This document shows, piece by piece, positions 26,310 through 35,091 of a stretch of DNA of 64,000 nt (position 1 is its first letter; every line of letters starts with the position of its first letter). The translations under genes were made by a program, and so were the position numbers. Under the pieces are notes generated by a model. The model worked only from the letters and a program-made list of their open reading frames with translations. It made no database searches and was not told the DNA's origin. The stretch is from Xanthomonas floridensis (GTDB taxonomy: Bacteria; Pseudomonadota; Gammaproteobacteria; Xanthomonadales; Xanthomonadaceae), in contig NZ_LXNG01000045.1 in assembly GCF_001642575.1 (NCBI RefSeq), positions 124,001 to 188,000 on the forward strand. The letters run 5' to 3'.

Positions 26310-26526
26310 AGAGACACTATCGAGAAATTTGATTGATCTGATGTCTGGAGAAGAATGGAATCATCTTTTTGGGTAAAAAGTTTCATGTGTGGAGCTGGAA
26401 ATCCAAATTTTGGGAGAGTAGCCTTCGTGTGCAGCCAATAATGTCTGCCTGAGCGGGCACTGCTCCCTGGTTGCTTGCATGCTTGCCTGATTCTCCAAAG
26501 TATTTTCAATAATAAAAGGATTTTTT
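26310..26526. other. AT-richer gap before a secreted unknown
   Basis: These 217 bases are clearly lower in GC than the flanks, with runs such as TATTTTCAATAATAAAAGG. They presumably hold the promoter of the next gene. No element is certain. Confidence 0.5.
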
Positions 26527-26997
26527 ATGTTGAAGATATCGATGCGTGGGACGACGTTGGCCTTCCTCCCTATAGTGCCGTTCGGGGCGATTGGTTCCAC
26601 GACTGCTCAACAGTCCCTTATTCGGGGCATGGGTGAGAGGTTGCCTGCGGGCAAGGCCAATGTCAGCCTCTCGCCGTTGTTCAAGGTCTATGTGTTCGAG
26701 AAAGCCGGATTGAAATTCGTCCAAATCAATTCTGTTAAGGACGACGTGTTGACCTTGCTGTCCGTGGCGCCAGGCGCGGCTGCGCAGTTGCCGATCGGAC
26801 CCGGCGCGCAGCAGGAGATCGTCATCGCCAAGGATGAAAACGCGCAGGCGAGTGGATTGGCGACAATTCAAGCCACTTGTCCTTGCAGCGCACAGGTGGT
26901 TTATCGCGATGCGAACTACAGCATCGTCGGTGTCTATGGCACGAATGGGGAATACATCACTTCTCACATGGTGCCGACCACGCCACAAGCCAACTAA
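26527..26997 (+). CDS. Secreted protein of unknown function
   Basis: A 156-residue protein I do not recognise. It has a probable signal peptide (MRGTTLAFLPIVPFGAIGST, cut near TTAQQ), then a compact beta-rich body with GKANVSLSPLFKVYVFE, a short TCPCSAQ pair of cysteines, and a C-terminus rich in polar residues. The ATG follows AAGGA at a 6-base distance. Local base composition is lower in GC than in neighbouring genes, and the upstream gap is AT-rich, so it may be a recent arrival. It stands alone; nothing nearby explains its role. Confidence 0.65.
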   Translation: MLKISMRGTTLAFLPIVPFGAIGSTTAQQSLIRGMGERLPAGKANVSLSPLFKVYVFEKAGLKFVQINSVKDDVLTLLSVAPGAAAQLPIGPGAQQEIVIAKDENAQASGLATIQATCPCSAQVVYRDANYSIVGVYGTNGEYITSHMVPTTPQAN

Positions 26998-27154
26998 AAG
27001 TCGACCATCAGTTGGTCCATGCGAGGCCGCCAGTAAACGGGCGTCGTCTGTATTTGATTCGCACCCAGCGATGGTGGATGTGGATGGAATCTTGTTTGAT
27101 ATGCCACTCGGCAGTGCGTTGCAGCACTGCCAAGCGTTTGCTGTCTTTGCTGCC

Positions 27155-28000
27155 TCAGTGCGCGCGGGCGCGCTGACTGTTCAGCTCAACCAGATGCTCG
27201 TGCAGCTTTGCAGCATCCTGGGTGCTGGGATTGAGCAGCAGATAGCGCGACAGGTCATGCCGGGCACCGTTGCGGTGGCCCAGGTGCAGATACGCCATGC
27301 CGCGGTCGCGCAGCGCTTCGGGCTGGTCGGGCACCAGTTTCAGGATGCGGTCGGCGCTGCGTGCGGCGCGGTCCCAGTGCTCGGCGTCGGCGTAGACGCC
27401 ATGCAGGTTGCGCAGGATGCGGATCAGGATCGCCCGGTGCGGGGCGGGGTCGAGGATCTGCGCCAGCGCGCGGTCGTCGGGAATTTCGCCGCCCAGGTGC
27501 GGACGCGCGCGTTCGCGCAACTCGTCTACGCCCAGCGGGCGGCCGCCATTGAACGGGTCCATCACCAGCACGCCGTCGTCCACCGGCAGACGCACCAGGA
27601 AATGGCCAGGAAACGACACCCCGGCCAGCGGGATGCCCAGGCGCCGGGCCACTTCGATCTGCACCATCGCCAGCGAGATCGGGTTGCCCAGCCGGCGCTC
27701 GAACACCTGGTTGAGATAGCTGTTGCGCGGGTCGTAGTACTCGTCGTGATTGCCCGAATAGCCCAGCTCATCGAACAGGTAGCGGTTGACCGCCGCCATC
27801 TTCAATGGCCACAGATCGATCGCGTCCACTTCGCGGCGCAGGTGCTCGACGTGGCTCTGCACCAGCGTGTCGTACAACTCGGCGTCCAGCTGCGGATACT
27901 CGTCGCGCGCAATCAACAGCGCAGTGGACATCAACGGCACCGCATCGTCGTCCAGGCTGGCGAGCGCGGTCCAATGGGGAAGTGGGAGCATGTCGACCAT
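27155..28000 (-). CDS. SirB1-family protein (transglutaminase-like plus TPR)
   Basis: A 281-residue cytoplasmic protein of the SirB1 group. The N-terminal half is the transglutaminase-like core (NSYLNQVFERRLGNPISLAMV, and GVSFPGHFLVRLP with the conserved His). The C-terminal third is TPR-like (DRAARSADRILKLVPDQPEALRDRGMAYLHLG). The biochemical role is not known. I start it at 28000 (MVDMLP); 27991 is also possible. No clear ribosome site is visible for either. The DUF192 gene follows upstream on the same strand, with only 75 bases between them. Confidence 0.85.
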   Translation of the reverse strand: MVDMLPLPHWTALASLDDDAVPLMSTALLIARDEYPQLDAELYDTLVQSHVEHLRREVDAIDLWPLKMAAVNRYLFDELGYSGNHDEYYDPRNSYLNQVFERRLGNPISLAMVQIEVARRLGIPLAGVSFPGHFLVRLPVDDGVLVMDPFNGGRPLGVDELRERARPHLGGEIPDDRALAQILDPAPHRAILIRILRNLHGVYADAEHWDRAARSADRILKLVPDQPEALRDRGMAYLHLGHRNGARHDLSRYLLLNPSTQDAAKLHEHLVELNSQRARAH

Positions 28001-28075
28001 GCCGACAGAGTGTCGGCAAGCGGCGCGGGGTTCAAGTCCGGTACTTCCTGACAGGAGACACCGCATCGCTGTGAA

Positions 28076-28522
28076 TCACTTCAGCTTGGGAATATCTGGG
28101 CTGAAAACAAGCTCGGTCCCGTCCTGGAGGTTGAGCTTGGCGGCCTGGCCGGCATTGAGCTCCAGCACATAGCGGGCCGGCGCCTTGCTGGGATAGGGCG
28201 GGCAGGCATCGCCGGCCGAACACGGCGGCACATCGCGCTGCTGGGACACCAGCCGGCGCTGGTCGTCGAAATACAGGATGTCCAGCGCGATCTTGGTGTT
28301 CTTCATCCAGTACGCCATCGGTTCCTGGCGGTCGTGGATGAACAGCATGCCGCGGTCTTCGTCCATGGCATCGCGGAACATCAGTCCCTTGGTGCGGTCG
28401 GCAGCGTTCTGCGCCAGTTCCACCTGGTAGCGCGTGCCGGCCAGTTCCACCCACGAGCCGCGGCTGGCGCAGCCAGCAAGCAACATCAGGCAGGCAAGGG
28501 CGAGGAAGCGGACAGGGCGCAT
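28076..28522 (-). CDS. DUF192 lipoprotein
   Basis: A 148-residue lipoprotein. The lipobox LAGC puts the lipid on Cys18. The body is a DUF192 domain (RTKGLMFRDAMDEDRGMLFIHDRQEPMAYWMKNT, then ILYFDDQRRLV and YVLELNAGQAAKLNLQDG). The start at 28522 is chosen so the signal peptide begins the protein. Function is unknown. It is upstream of the SirB1 gene on the same strand and may be cotranscribed with it. Confidence 0.88.
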   Translation of the reverse strand: MRPVRFLALACLMLLAGCASRGSWVELAGTRYQVELAQNAADRTKGLMFRDAMDEDRGMLFIHDRQEPMAYWMKNTKIALDILYFDDQRRLVSQQRDVPPCSAGDACPPYPSKAPARYVLELNAGQAAKLNLQDGTELVFSPDIPKLK

Positions 28523-28900
28523 GCGGCAGACCGGCGGGACAGGGGATGGCGCACCATCTGCCATGCGCCGGCGTGCGTCAAGCCGCTGGCATGCAGTTGC
28601 CGCCGAGCCATGCGGGTCCATCTATCGCCGGGTGCAGGCTGCGTGGTGCGAGGCGGGCGGTGTGACTATTGGAGTTTGCAGGCGCGGCGGTCGCTCCTGC
28701 CTGCGCGTGTGCAGGGTGCCGCCGGGAAGCAGGCTGCGTGCGGTGATCGCCCGGATGGCCTCGCAACGACCTGGCCCGAGGAAGAGGCGCCGGCACCATC
28801 GCAGACGCTTACGTGTGCAAGGTCGGTGGGTTGGCGCCGGGCGTCGTTGCGGGTGTCCGCGCATCGCAGGGGCGCGCGAGCATGGTGCGCGCGGCGTGCG
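28523..28900. other. 378-base gap, no gene seen
   Basis: It lies between the rpiA stop and the DUF192 start on the minus strand, so it should hold the DUF192 promoter. The motif GCAGGCGCGGCGGTCGCTCCTGCCTGC near 28678-28704 is a loose inverted repeat. No reading frame looks like protein. Confidence 0.5.
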
Positions 28901-29548
28901 TCAGAGCACGCGCGGCGGTTCGCCGCCGACGATCACCACATCGGCCGGGCGGCGCGCGAACAAACCCACGCAGACCACGCCGGGAATCTGGTTCAAGCTG
29001 CGCTCCAGCGCCACCGGGTCGGTGATCTGCAGGTTGTGCACGTCCAGCACCACGTTGCCGTTGTCGGTGACCACGCCGTCGCGCCACACCGGCTGGCCGC
29101 CGGTCAACGCCAGGATCTGGCGGGCCACCAGGCTGCGCGCCATCGGAATCACTTCCACCGGCAGCGGAAATTTGCCCAGCACCGGTACCTGCTTGCTTGG
29201 GTCGACGATGCAGATGAAGCGCTCGCTGGCTTCGGCAATGATCTTCTCGCGCGTCAGCGCCGCGCCGCCGCCCTTGATCAGGCACCGGTTCGGGTCGCAC
29301 TCGTCGGCGCCGTCTACGTACAGCGACAGGTTGCCGGTGTGGTTGAGGTCCAGCACCTCGATACCGTGCTGGCGCAGGCGCGCGGTGCTCTGCTCGGAGC
29401 TGGACACCGCGCCCTTGATGCGATGGCCGATGCGGCCCAACGCATCGATAAAGTAGGCCACCGTCGAGCCGGTACCCACGCCGACGATCATGCCGTCTTC
29501 CACGTAATCGATCGCCTTCTCGGCGGCCAGGCGTTTTGCTTCGGACAT
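28901..29548 (-). CDS. rpiA: Ribose-5-phosphate isomerase A
   Basis: A 215-residue enzyme interconverting ribose-5-phosphate and ribulose-5-phosphate. It has the RpiA signatures [47 protein letters not shown] and [13 protein letters not shown], with catalytic Asp, Glu and Lys in place. The start at 29548 gives the usual length. Its ATG is preceded by GATTCCC-type repeats. The polyol locus at 45-55 kb would produce its substrate ribulose-5-phosphate. Confidence 0.97.
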   Translation of the reverse strand: MSEAKRLAAEKAIDYVEDGMIVGVGTGSTVAYFIDALGRIGHRIKGAVSSSEQSTARLRQHGIEVLDLNHTGNLSLYVDGADECDPNRCLIKGGGAALTREKIIAEASERFICIVDPSKQVPVLGKFPLPVEVIPMARSLVARQILALTGGQPVWRDGVVTDNGNVVLDVHNLQITDPVALERSLNQIPGVVCVGLFARRPADVVIVGGEPPRVL

Positions 29549-29654
29549 TTGGGGGCTCGGGATTGGGGAATCGGGAATCGGGATTGGGGAATCGCAAGAG
29601 CGGCTGGGCTGGGCCAGGATTTGCAAATCGCAAATCCCGAATCTCTACTCCCGG
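29549..29654. repeat. GGGAATC/GATTCCC bracketed spacer before rpiA
   Basis: Read on the minus strand, GGGA-rich units follow the EVE-domain stop, and GATTCCC units (about four, partly degenerate) run up to the rpiA ATG. It has the same layout and nearly the same length as the spacers before 4620 and 43506. Confidence 0.75.
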
Positions 29655-30125
29655 CTACTCCATCGCCAGCAACAATTTCCACTGCGCGGCGGTCACCGGC
29701 AGGATCGAGAGCCGGTTGCCGCGTGCGATCAGCGGGAAGCCTTCGCCCAACGCATCGGCGTGCTGCTTGATCTCGTCCAGCGAAATCGTGCGTTTGAGTT
29801 TGCGCTCGAACGCCACGTCCACCAGCATCCAGCGCGGGTCTTCGCGGCTGGCCTTGGGGTCGTGGTAGTCGGATTTCGGCTCGAACTGGGTGTCATCCGG
29901 GTACGCGGCGCTGGCCACCTTGGCGATGCCGACGATGCCGGGCACCTTGCAGTTGGAGTGATAGAAAAACACGCCATCACCGACCTGCATGCCATCGCGC
30001 ATGAAATTGCGCGCCTGGTAATTGCGCACCCCATTCCACGGTTCGGTGCCGACGCGTTCCAGATCGTCGATGGAAAAGGTGTCCGGTTCGGACTTCATCA
30101 ACCAGTAGCGCTTGCGGGCAGTCAT
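29655..30125 (-). CDS. EVE-domain protein
   Basis: A 156-residue protein made of a single EVE domain (KRYWLMKSEPDTFSIDDL...WNGVRNYQARNFMRDGMQVGDGVFFYHSNC). EVE domains belong to the PUA fold and bind modified bases or RNA. Its ATG overlaps the fau stop by 4 bases, so the two are translationally coupled. The exact ligand is not known. Confidence 0.9.
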   Translation of the reverse strand: MTARKRYWLMKSEPDTFSIDDLERVGTEPWNGVRNYQARNFMRDGMQVGDGVFFYHSNCKVPGIVGIAKVASAAYPDDTQFEPKSDYHDPKASREDPRWMLVDVAFERKLKRTISLDEIKQHADALGEGFPLIARGNRLSILPVTAAQWKLLLAME

Positions 30126-30712
30126 ACGGAAACGGCGTCGTCGTTCAGGAGAGTGGCGTGTTCGGTGCAGATGGCATCCACCGTCACGTCCCAGGATTCG
30201 GTCGGCAAGGCAGGCACCTGTTGCGCGGCGAAGCCGACGCCGACCAGCCAGGGTGGCGGCGCCTGGCGATGCCGGAACGCGAAGCTGCGATCATACCAGC
30301 CGCCCCCCATGCCCAGCCGCCGACAGCCCGCGTCAAAGCCGGTGAGCGGAGTCACCACCAAGGCCATGTCCTCTGGTGCCAGGGTGTCGGCGCGGGCTAC
30401 ATCCGGCTCCGGGATTCCGTAGCGGTTGCTGACCAGCGCCTGGCCTGGCCGCCATGGCGCAAAGCGCAGCACGCGCCCGTCCAGCACCGGCAGGCAATAG
30501 CGTACGCCCGCCGGCAGGCTGAGTTGCCAGCGATGCAGCGCGATCTCGCCATCCATCGCCCAGTACCCCGCCACCGCGCCGGTGTGCGGCGCAAACGGCA
30601 GCGCCAGCAAGCGCTCCGCCAAGGCATCGGCGGCGGCCAGGCGCTGCGCGGCCGGCACGCTGCGCCGCTGCGCGCGCAACTGTTGGCGCAACGCCTCTCG
30701 ATCCTCGGTCAT
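30122..30712 (-). CDS. fau: 5-formyltetrahydrofolate cyclo-ligase
   Basis: A 196-residue ATP-dependent enzyme converting 5-formyl-THF to 5,10-methenyl-THF. Family motifs seen: an N-terminal RAQRRSVP, VLTP..GFDAGCRRLGMGGGWYDR (nucleotide site), and a C-terminal VGVGFAAQQ. It lies downstream of 6S RNA on the same strand, the same pairing as ssrS-ygfA in enterobacteria, although here a terminator and about 660 bases intervene. Confidence 0.93.
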   Translation of the reverse strand: MTEDREALRQQLRAQRRSVPAAQRLAAADALAERLLALPFAPHTGAVAGYWAMDGEIALHRWQLSLPAGVRYCLPVLDGRVLRFAPWRPGQALVSNRYGIPEPDVARADTLAPEDMALVVTPLTGFDAGCRRLGMGGGWYDRSFAFRHRQAPPPWLVGVGFAAQQVPALPTESWDVTVDAICTEHATLLNDDAVSV

Positions 30713-31373
30713 CGGTGTCTCGCAGCGGTGAGGGAGGCATATTGTCGGTGGCAGGACTCCACCTGCCTAGCGGCGCGGCCGGATTGGCGCGATGACGGTG
30801 TGCCGCGTCTGCTGCAAGCTGCGTTGTCGCATGTGTCGTCGTTGCGGATCCCTCTCGTGGCAGGTCACGTCATTGCAGCGCTTACCCGGTGGCATGTGTG
30901 GGTGCCCAGGTGCGCGGCCGCGCCATTGGCAGGTCCGCATGCTTGCGGGAGCGCGTGGGCATGATGGGGCGGGCGATCGCTGCACGCGGCAAGGTTCTGG
31001 CTTCCTCAAAGGAGCGGGTGAGGGGGGACGGGTCCGAGCGTGTTTCACCAGCGATCGCGGAAAAAAGATGGCGAGGTCAGGCGTGCCATGCCCAAGCGCA
31101 TCGGTGCAGGGCGCCCAGATCGCACTCGGTGCCGATTCGATGGTGTTGGGCGCGGGTTCGCGCCCCCCGCGCTGACAGCACGGGGCGATGGGCAGCGGCA
31201 TGGTCGCGGCAATCCAGCGACGCGTCGCATCGCTGCAGTGTCCATCGGCGTGACCGTGCCAGGACGTCGCTGCGCGAGCGCAGCTGCGAACGCACATCCC
31301 GGCACTGCGGCAAGGTCATGCCCACGCCGCCGGCCGCAAGCGATGGACCGCAAAAGACAAACCGCGGACGCAC
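30713..31373. other. 661-base gap between 6S RNA and fau
   Basis: It starts at the 6S terminator. Reading frames on both strands are arginine/proline-rich and have no protein character. It presumably holds the fau promoter. No repeat or RNA was recognised. Confidence 0.5.
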
Positions 31374-31404
31374 AAAAAGAAACGACGCCCGAAGGCGCCG
31401 TTTC
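31374..31404 (-). terminator. Terminator of 6S RNA
   Basis: On the minus strand a GAAACGGCGCC / GGCGTCGTTTC stem with a TTCG loop is followed by TTTTT. It lies about 8 bases after the 3' end proposed for 6S RNA. Confidence 0.9.
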
Positions 31405-31411
31405 AGATTTG

Positions 31412-31594
31412 CATTCTCCGCCGTGACGATGCGGGCGAAACGACCTTGAACCCGGGGTTCAAGTGGGGACGTTGTGAGGCCATCGGGCTTCCCGCTACAA
31501 GGCGGACCTGCACACCCGGCTTCGTCGCGCCCCCGTGGTCGTAATTAAGGGACAAGGCGAATGTTTTGCACGCTGTCGTTTACAGCAGAGAACG
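31412..31594 (-). ncRNA. ssrS: 6S RNA
   Basis: It is a roughly 183-base RNA that mimics an open promoter and binds sigma-70 RNA polymerase. Evidence: the internal CACTTGAACCCCGGGTTCAA segment matches the diagnostic CACCTTGAAC..GGGTTCAAGG of the family. The ends close as a 10-pair stem, TTCTCTGCTG (31590-31581) with CGGCGGAGAA (31423-31414). A TATAAT lies 7-8 bases upstream of the start, and a terminator follows. It sits between zapA and fau, the conserved gammaproteobacterial position. Ends are estimated. Confidence 0.93.
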
Positions 31595-31601
31595 CAGGCG
31601 A

Positions 31602-31607
31602 ATTATA
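31602..31607 (-). promoter_or_regulatory. -10 element of 6S RNA
   Basis: Reads TATAAT on the minus strand, 7-8 bases before the proposed RNA start. The -35 region is weak. Confidence 0.7.
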
Positions 31608-31690
31608 GACCTCTGCCGCGCCATGGCTAGCCCATTCGTCGGTGCGCGCGTTCGAAAGTTCATCTTTGCGACGGCAGTGCGACGTGCGCC

Positions 31691-31990
31691 TCAACGCGGC
31701 GTGTCGGCCACGCTGTCCAGACGGCGATTCAAGGTGTCCAGCGTAGTCGCCAATTCACGGTCGTACAGCGCCTGCTGGTCGCGCAGTTGCTGCAATTCAT
31801 GCGCCAGGTTGAGCGCTGCCAGGACCGCGACGCGGTCCACCGCAGCCATGCGGTTGCTGCCGCGGATCTCGCGCATGCGCAGATCCAGCAGGCGCGCAGC
31901 GGCCGTCAGGCTCTCGCGTTCTTCGGCGGTGACGCCCACCGTGTATTCACGATCCAGAATACGCACGCTGACCGGTTCGTTGCTGCTCAC
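31691..31990 (-). CDS. zapA: Cell division protein ZapA
   Basis: A 99-residue FtsZ-ring-associated protein. It has VSVRILDREYTVGVTAEERESLTAAARLLDLRM, the ZapA globular head, then a C-terminal coiled coil (QQLRDQQALYDRELATTLDTLNRRLD). It is encoded just after a small coiled-coil gene with a 4-base overlap and upstream of 6S RNA, the conserved order. Confidence 0.94.
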   Translation of the reverse strand: MSSNEPVSVRILDREYTVGVTAEERESLTAAARLLDLRMREIRGSNRMAAVDRVAVLAALNLAHELQQLRDQQALYDRELATTLDTLNRRLDSVADTPR

Positions 31991-32208
31991 GTGTGCTGCT
32001 CCAGTGACTTCAACCGCGTGATCATCGCTTCCACGCGCGAGCGCGCCTGCTCGTTCTTGGTCAGCAACTGCGAACGCTCACCGATCAGCTGCTCCTGCTG
32101 ATGTCGCAGGCTGCGGTTCTCGTCGGTCAATCGTTGAGTACGCTCGACCAACGCCTCCACGCGGGCGGCAAGTGCGCGGATCTGGGCGAGGGCGGCGGCG
32201 TTGTCCAT
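31987..32208 (-). CDS. ZapB-like coiled-coil protein (TIGR02449 type)
   Basis: A 73-residue protein that is nearly all coiled coil (ALAARVEALVERTQRLTDENRSLRHQQEQLIGER...). It overlaps zapA by 4 bases (ATGA), so the pair is cotranslated. The small size and layout match the TIGR02449 family next to zapA in many gammaproteobacteria; a role in division is inferred. The start at 32208 is set by the family's MDNAAALAQI beginning. Confidence 0.85.
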   Translation of the reverse strand: MDNAAALAQIRALAARVEALVERTQRLTDENRSLRHQQEQLIGERSQLLTKNEQARSRVEAMITRLKSLEQHT

Positions 32209-32446
32209 GTAGTCACGATAGGGGGCCGTGCGCGCGGCGGTCAAGCGCTCGATTGACGGACGGCGGTACCCCGCAAGCGCAAGCCTGCCAAGGCTCGGCG
32301 TCGTGTGGTCCCGGCCTGGCGCGGCGGGCGTGGAACGCTGCATGGAGCCATGTGATGGCGGCGGAGGGGGAGGGCACCTTGGTACACTGGTAGGTCAAAT
32401 CGCCCGGCGTGCGCGGGCACCTTACTGCCCTTAACTGGATGACTCG

Positions 32447-32989
32447 ATGGATCTGCCTGACGTGACCGCTGTGCAAACCGAAAGCCGCCAGCTCGCGCTG
32501 GCGTCCTCTGCGGCGGAACTGCATGGCGGGCTGTGCGGGTGGCTGTCTGGCGGCGGCGCCGACAGCGCCGACTGGCTGGCACGCATCCTTGCCGAACCCT
32601 CCCAGGTGGCGCCAACGCAGGGCGGCGCGCTGGATCAGCTGCGGCAGGCCACGGTCGCGCAGTTAGAAGACCGTGACTTCGCCTTCGAGCTGCTGCTGGT
32701 CGAAGACGGTGCCCCGCTGCCGGCGCGCACCGACGCCTTGTTCGACTGGTGCCGTGCGTTTTTGGGCGGCTTCGGACTGGCCGCGCAACAGCGCCCGGCG
32801 CTGACCGAGGAAGGCGAGGAGGCGTTGCAGGACCTGGCGCGTCTGGCGCAGGCCTCCAGCGAGGATTTCGATGCCGGTGAGGAAGACGATACCGCGCTGG
32901 CCGAGATCGAGGAATTCGTGCGCGTGGCGGTGCTGTTGCTGCATGGCGACTGCGTGATGGGGCCGCGTTTCCGCCAACGTCTGAACTGA
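32447..32989 (+). CDS. UPF0149 (YgfB-like) protein
   Basis: A 180-residue alpha-helical protein of the UPF0149/YgfB family. In Pseudomonas aeruginosa YgfB modulates AmpR/AlpA-linked gene control; otherwise the role is unclear. It has the family start with [23 protein letters not shown], and the acidic segment [25 protein letters not shown]. It is 10 bases from pepP, the same ygfB-pepP pairing as in E. coli. A TACACT at about 32380 could be its promoter. Confidence 0.9.
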   Translation: MDLPDVTAVQTESRQLALASSAAELHGGLCGWLSGGGADSADWLARILAEPSQVAPTQGGALDQLRQATVAQLEDRDFAFELLLVEDGAPLPARTDALFDWCRAFLGGFGLAAQQRPALTEEGEEALQDLARLAQASSEDFDAGEEDDTALAEIEEFVRVAVLLLHGDCVMGPRFRQRLN

Positions 32990-32999
32990 TCGTCGCTCT

Positions 33000-34325
33000 A
33001 TGAAAAAGCTCACCGGGATCGGCGCGGCCGAATATGCGCGCCGGCGCAAGCAGCTGATGCAGATGGCCGGCGAGCACGCCATCCTGATCCTGCCGGCTGC
33101 GCCCGAGCGCGTCCGCAGCCACGACACCCATTACCCGTATCGACAGGATTCGGACTTCTGGTACTTGAGCGGGTTTCCCGAACCCGAAGCGGTGCTGGTG
33201 CTGGTACCCGGCCGCAAACATGGCGAGGCGATCCTGTTCTGCCGCGAGCGCGATGCCGAGCGCGAAGCCTGGGACGGCCCGCGCGAAGGACAGGACGGCG
33301 CGGTGGAGCGCTATGGCATGGACGATGCCTATCCCATCGACGATGTGGACGAGATCCTGCCGGGCCTGCTCGAAGGCCGTAGCCGTGTGTACTACCACTT
33401 CGGCCGCGACGTCGATTTCGACCTCAAGCTGATCGGCTGGCTCAAGCGCGTGCGCGAGCAGGTGCGCCACGGCGCGCAGCCGCCGCACGAATTCCTGGAG
33501 CTGGGACACCTGTTGCACGAGCAGCGCCTGTTCAAGTCGCGCGACGAGATCGCGCTGATGCAGCAGGCAGCCGACATCAGCGTGCGCGCGCATCGTGCGG
33601 CGATGCGGCTGGCGCGCCCGGGCGTGCACGAATACGAGTTGCAGGCCCAGGTCGAGCGCGAATTCCGTGCCGCCGATGCGTGGCCGGCGTATGGCAGCAT
33701 CGTCGGCACCGGCAGCAACGCGTGCGTGCTGCACTACCGCGCCAATGCTGCGCGCAGCCGCGACGGCGAGCTGGTGCTGATCGATGCCGGCGCCGAGTAC
33801 CGCGGCTATGCCGCCGACATTACCCGCACCTTTCCGGTCAACGGCCGCTTTACCCCGGCGCAGCGCGCCCTGCACGATCTGGTCGGTGCCGCGCAGGCCG
33901 CCGCGCTGGCGCAGGCGCGCCCCGGCGTGGCCTACGAGGCGGGGCATCTGGCCGCGGTGGAGACCCTGACCGAAGGCCTGCTGCGCCTGGGCCTGCTCAA
34001 GGGCAAGCTGGAGCGCAACATCGCCGAAGGCCATTACAAGCGGTTCTACCGGCACAAGACCGGTCACTGGCTGGGCCTGGACGTACACGATGTCGGCGAC
34101 TACAAGCTGGCTGGCGAGTCGCGGCTGCTCGAACCGGGCATGGTGTTCACCATCGAACCGGGGCTTTATGTGTCCGCCGACGACACCTCGGTGGATGCCA
34201 GGTGGCGCGGGATCGGCATCCGTACCGAAGACAACGTGCTGATCACCGCCGACGGTCACCGCGTGCTGACCGATGCGTTGGCGCGCAGCGCCGATGAGAT
34301 CGAGGCGGAAATGGCCGGCACCTGA
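33000..34325 (+). CDS. pepP: Xaa-Pro aminopeptidase P
   Basis: A 441-residue M24B metallopeptidase removing an N-terminal residue before proline. All five metal ligands are visible: Asp262, Asp273, His356, Glu386 and Glu410, aligned with Asp260, Asp271, His354, Glu383 and Glu406 of E. coli PepP. The N-terminal domain has the TYRQDSDFWYLSGFPEPEA-like stretch. It follows the YgfB-type gene. The ubiH gene that follows pepP in E. coli is absent here. Confidence 0.96.
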   Translation: MKKLTGIGAAEYARRRKQLMQMAGEHAILILPAAPERVRSHDTHYPYRQDSDFWYLSGFPEPEAVLVLVPGRKHGEAILFCRERDAEREAWDGPREGQDGAVERYGMDDAYPIDDVDEILPGLLEGRSRVYYHFGRDVDFDLKLIGWLKRVREQVRHGAQPPHEFLELGHLLHEQRLFKSRDEIALMQQAADISVRAHRAAMRLARPGVHEYELQAQVEREFRAADAWPAYGSIVGTGSNACVLHYRANAARSRDGELVLIDAGAEYRGYAADITRTFPVNGRFTPAQRALHDLVGAAQAAALAQARPGVAYEAGHLAAVETLTEGLLRLGLLKGKLERNIAEGHYKRFYRHKTGHWLGLDVHDVGDYKLAGESRLLEPGMVFTIEPGLYVSADDTSVDARWRGIGIRTEDNVLITADGHRVLTDALARSADEIEAEMAGT

Positions 34326-34664
34326 GCGGTTGCTCCGGTGCGGTCAGCGTGCCTGGGTAGCGGTGAGGGCTTGCGGGGCGCATACGCTCGCCGCTGATGG
34401 CGACCGCCGGATTACCTCCGGCGACCGCCGGATTACCTCCCGGTGAATCCAGCGGAGCTGGCGCCCACACCGAGACCTCTGCCAGATCGGGGTTTGAAGG
34501 AGTCTACGGTCGGCAATGGCGCACGCTGCCGCGACGCACGCTGCCGCGACGCACGCGCCGCACGTAGCGCTGGTGCGATGCGGATGCGTGGATGCCGCGC
34601 CTCACCTGCCCATCTTTCTGTTCGCCGCGATCAGTGCAGCGCCAGCTGCGGCGCCTTGCGCGGG
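34326..34664. other. Convergent gap with two short tandem repeats
   Basis: There is no gene between pepP and the XVIPCD protein. Two copies of a 21-base unit (GCGACCGCCGGATTACCTCC) lie at 34400-34441. Two copies of a 15-base unit (GCACGCTGCCGCGAC) lie at 34521-34550. Confidence 0.7.
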
Positions 34665-35063
34665 CTACTGCCCCAGCTGCGGCGTCTGGCTGCGCTCCGG
34701 TTGCTGTTCCTGCTCGCCGGGGCCGGCGAGTTGGCGCGCACGCTCAAAGGACTGCGCTTCGGGGGTGCTCAGTGCCTGCTCGGTCTTCATGTGCGCGCGC
34801 AGATGCGCCGGGTTGCCTGGCTCGCCCTGCACCACGAATACGTTCTCGCCGCCGTGCACACCGGTGCTGTTTGCCTCACTCATCAGCACGTGATCCACGC
34901 GCGACAAGCCGTTTTCCTTGGCCAGCGGCAACAGCGCGGCGGTGAGCCGCGCGCTGGCCTGATCGGGGGCGCGTCCGTGCGCGGCGTCGATCGCGTGCAC
35001 GCCGCGTTCGATCTGCTGATACATCGGATGATCCGGATGCGAGGCCTGACGTGGGTCGTTCAT
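34665..35063 (-). CDS. Stand-alone XVIPCD protein (X-T4SS recruitment domain)
   Basis: A 132-residue protein that is entirely one XVIPCD-like domain, the C-terminal tag that carries antibacterial effectors (X-Tfes) to VirD4 of the Xanthomonadales T4SS. The signatures run in order: HPMYQQIERGVHAIDAAHGR, ENGLSRVDHVLMS (residues 50-62), NVFVVQGEPGNPAHLRA (74-90) and a glutamine-rich tail. No enzymatic domain precedes it and no lipoprotein immunity gene is beside it. The start at 35063 is 28 bases after the pepQ stop, so it is probably cotranscribed with pepQ. It may be a decoy, an adaptor, or the relic of a lost effector. Confidence 0.8.
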   Translation of the reverse strand: MNDPRQASHPDHPMYQQIERGVHAIDAAHGRAPDQASARLTAALLPLAKENGLSRVDHVLMSEANSTGVHGGENVFVVQGEPGNPAHLRAHMKTEQALSTPEAQSFERARQLAGPGEQEQQPERSQTPQLGQ

Positions 35064-35091
35064 GGGAATGTTCCGTGTGGCACAGGGCCGG

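Noticed and set aside
32241-34259. 672-codon minus-strand frame over the YgfB-type gene and pepP
   Set aside because: Both plus-strand genes have complete family signatures; the antisense translation has none.
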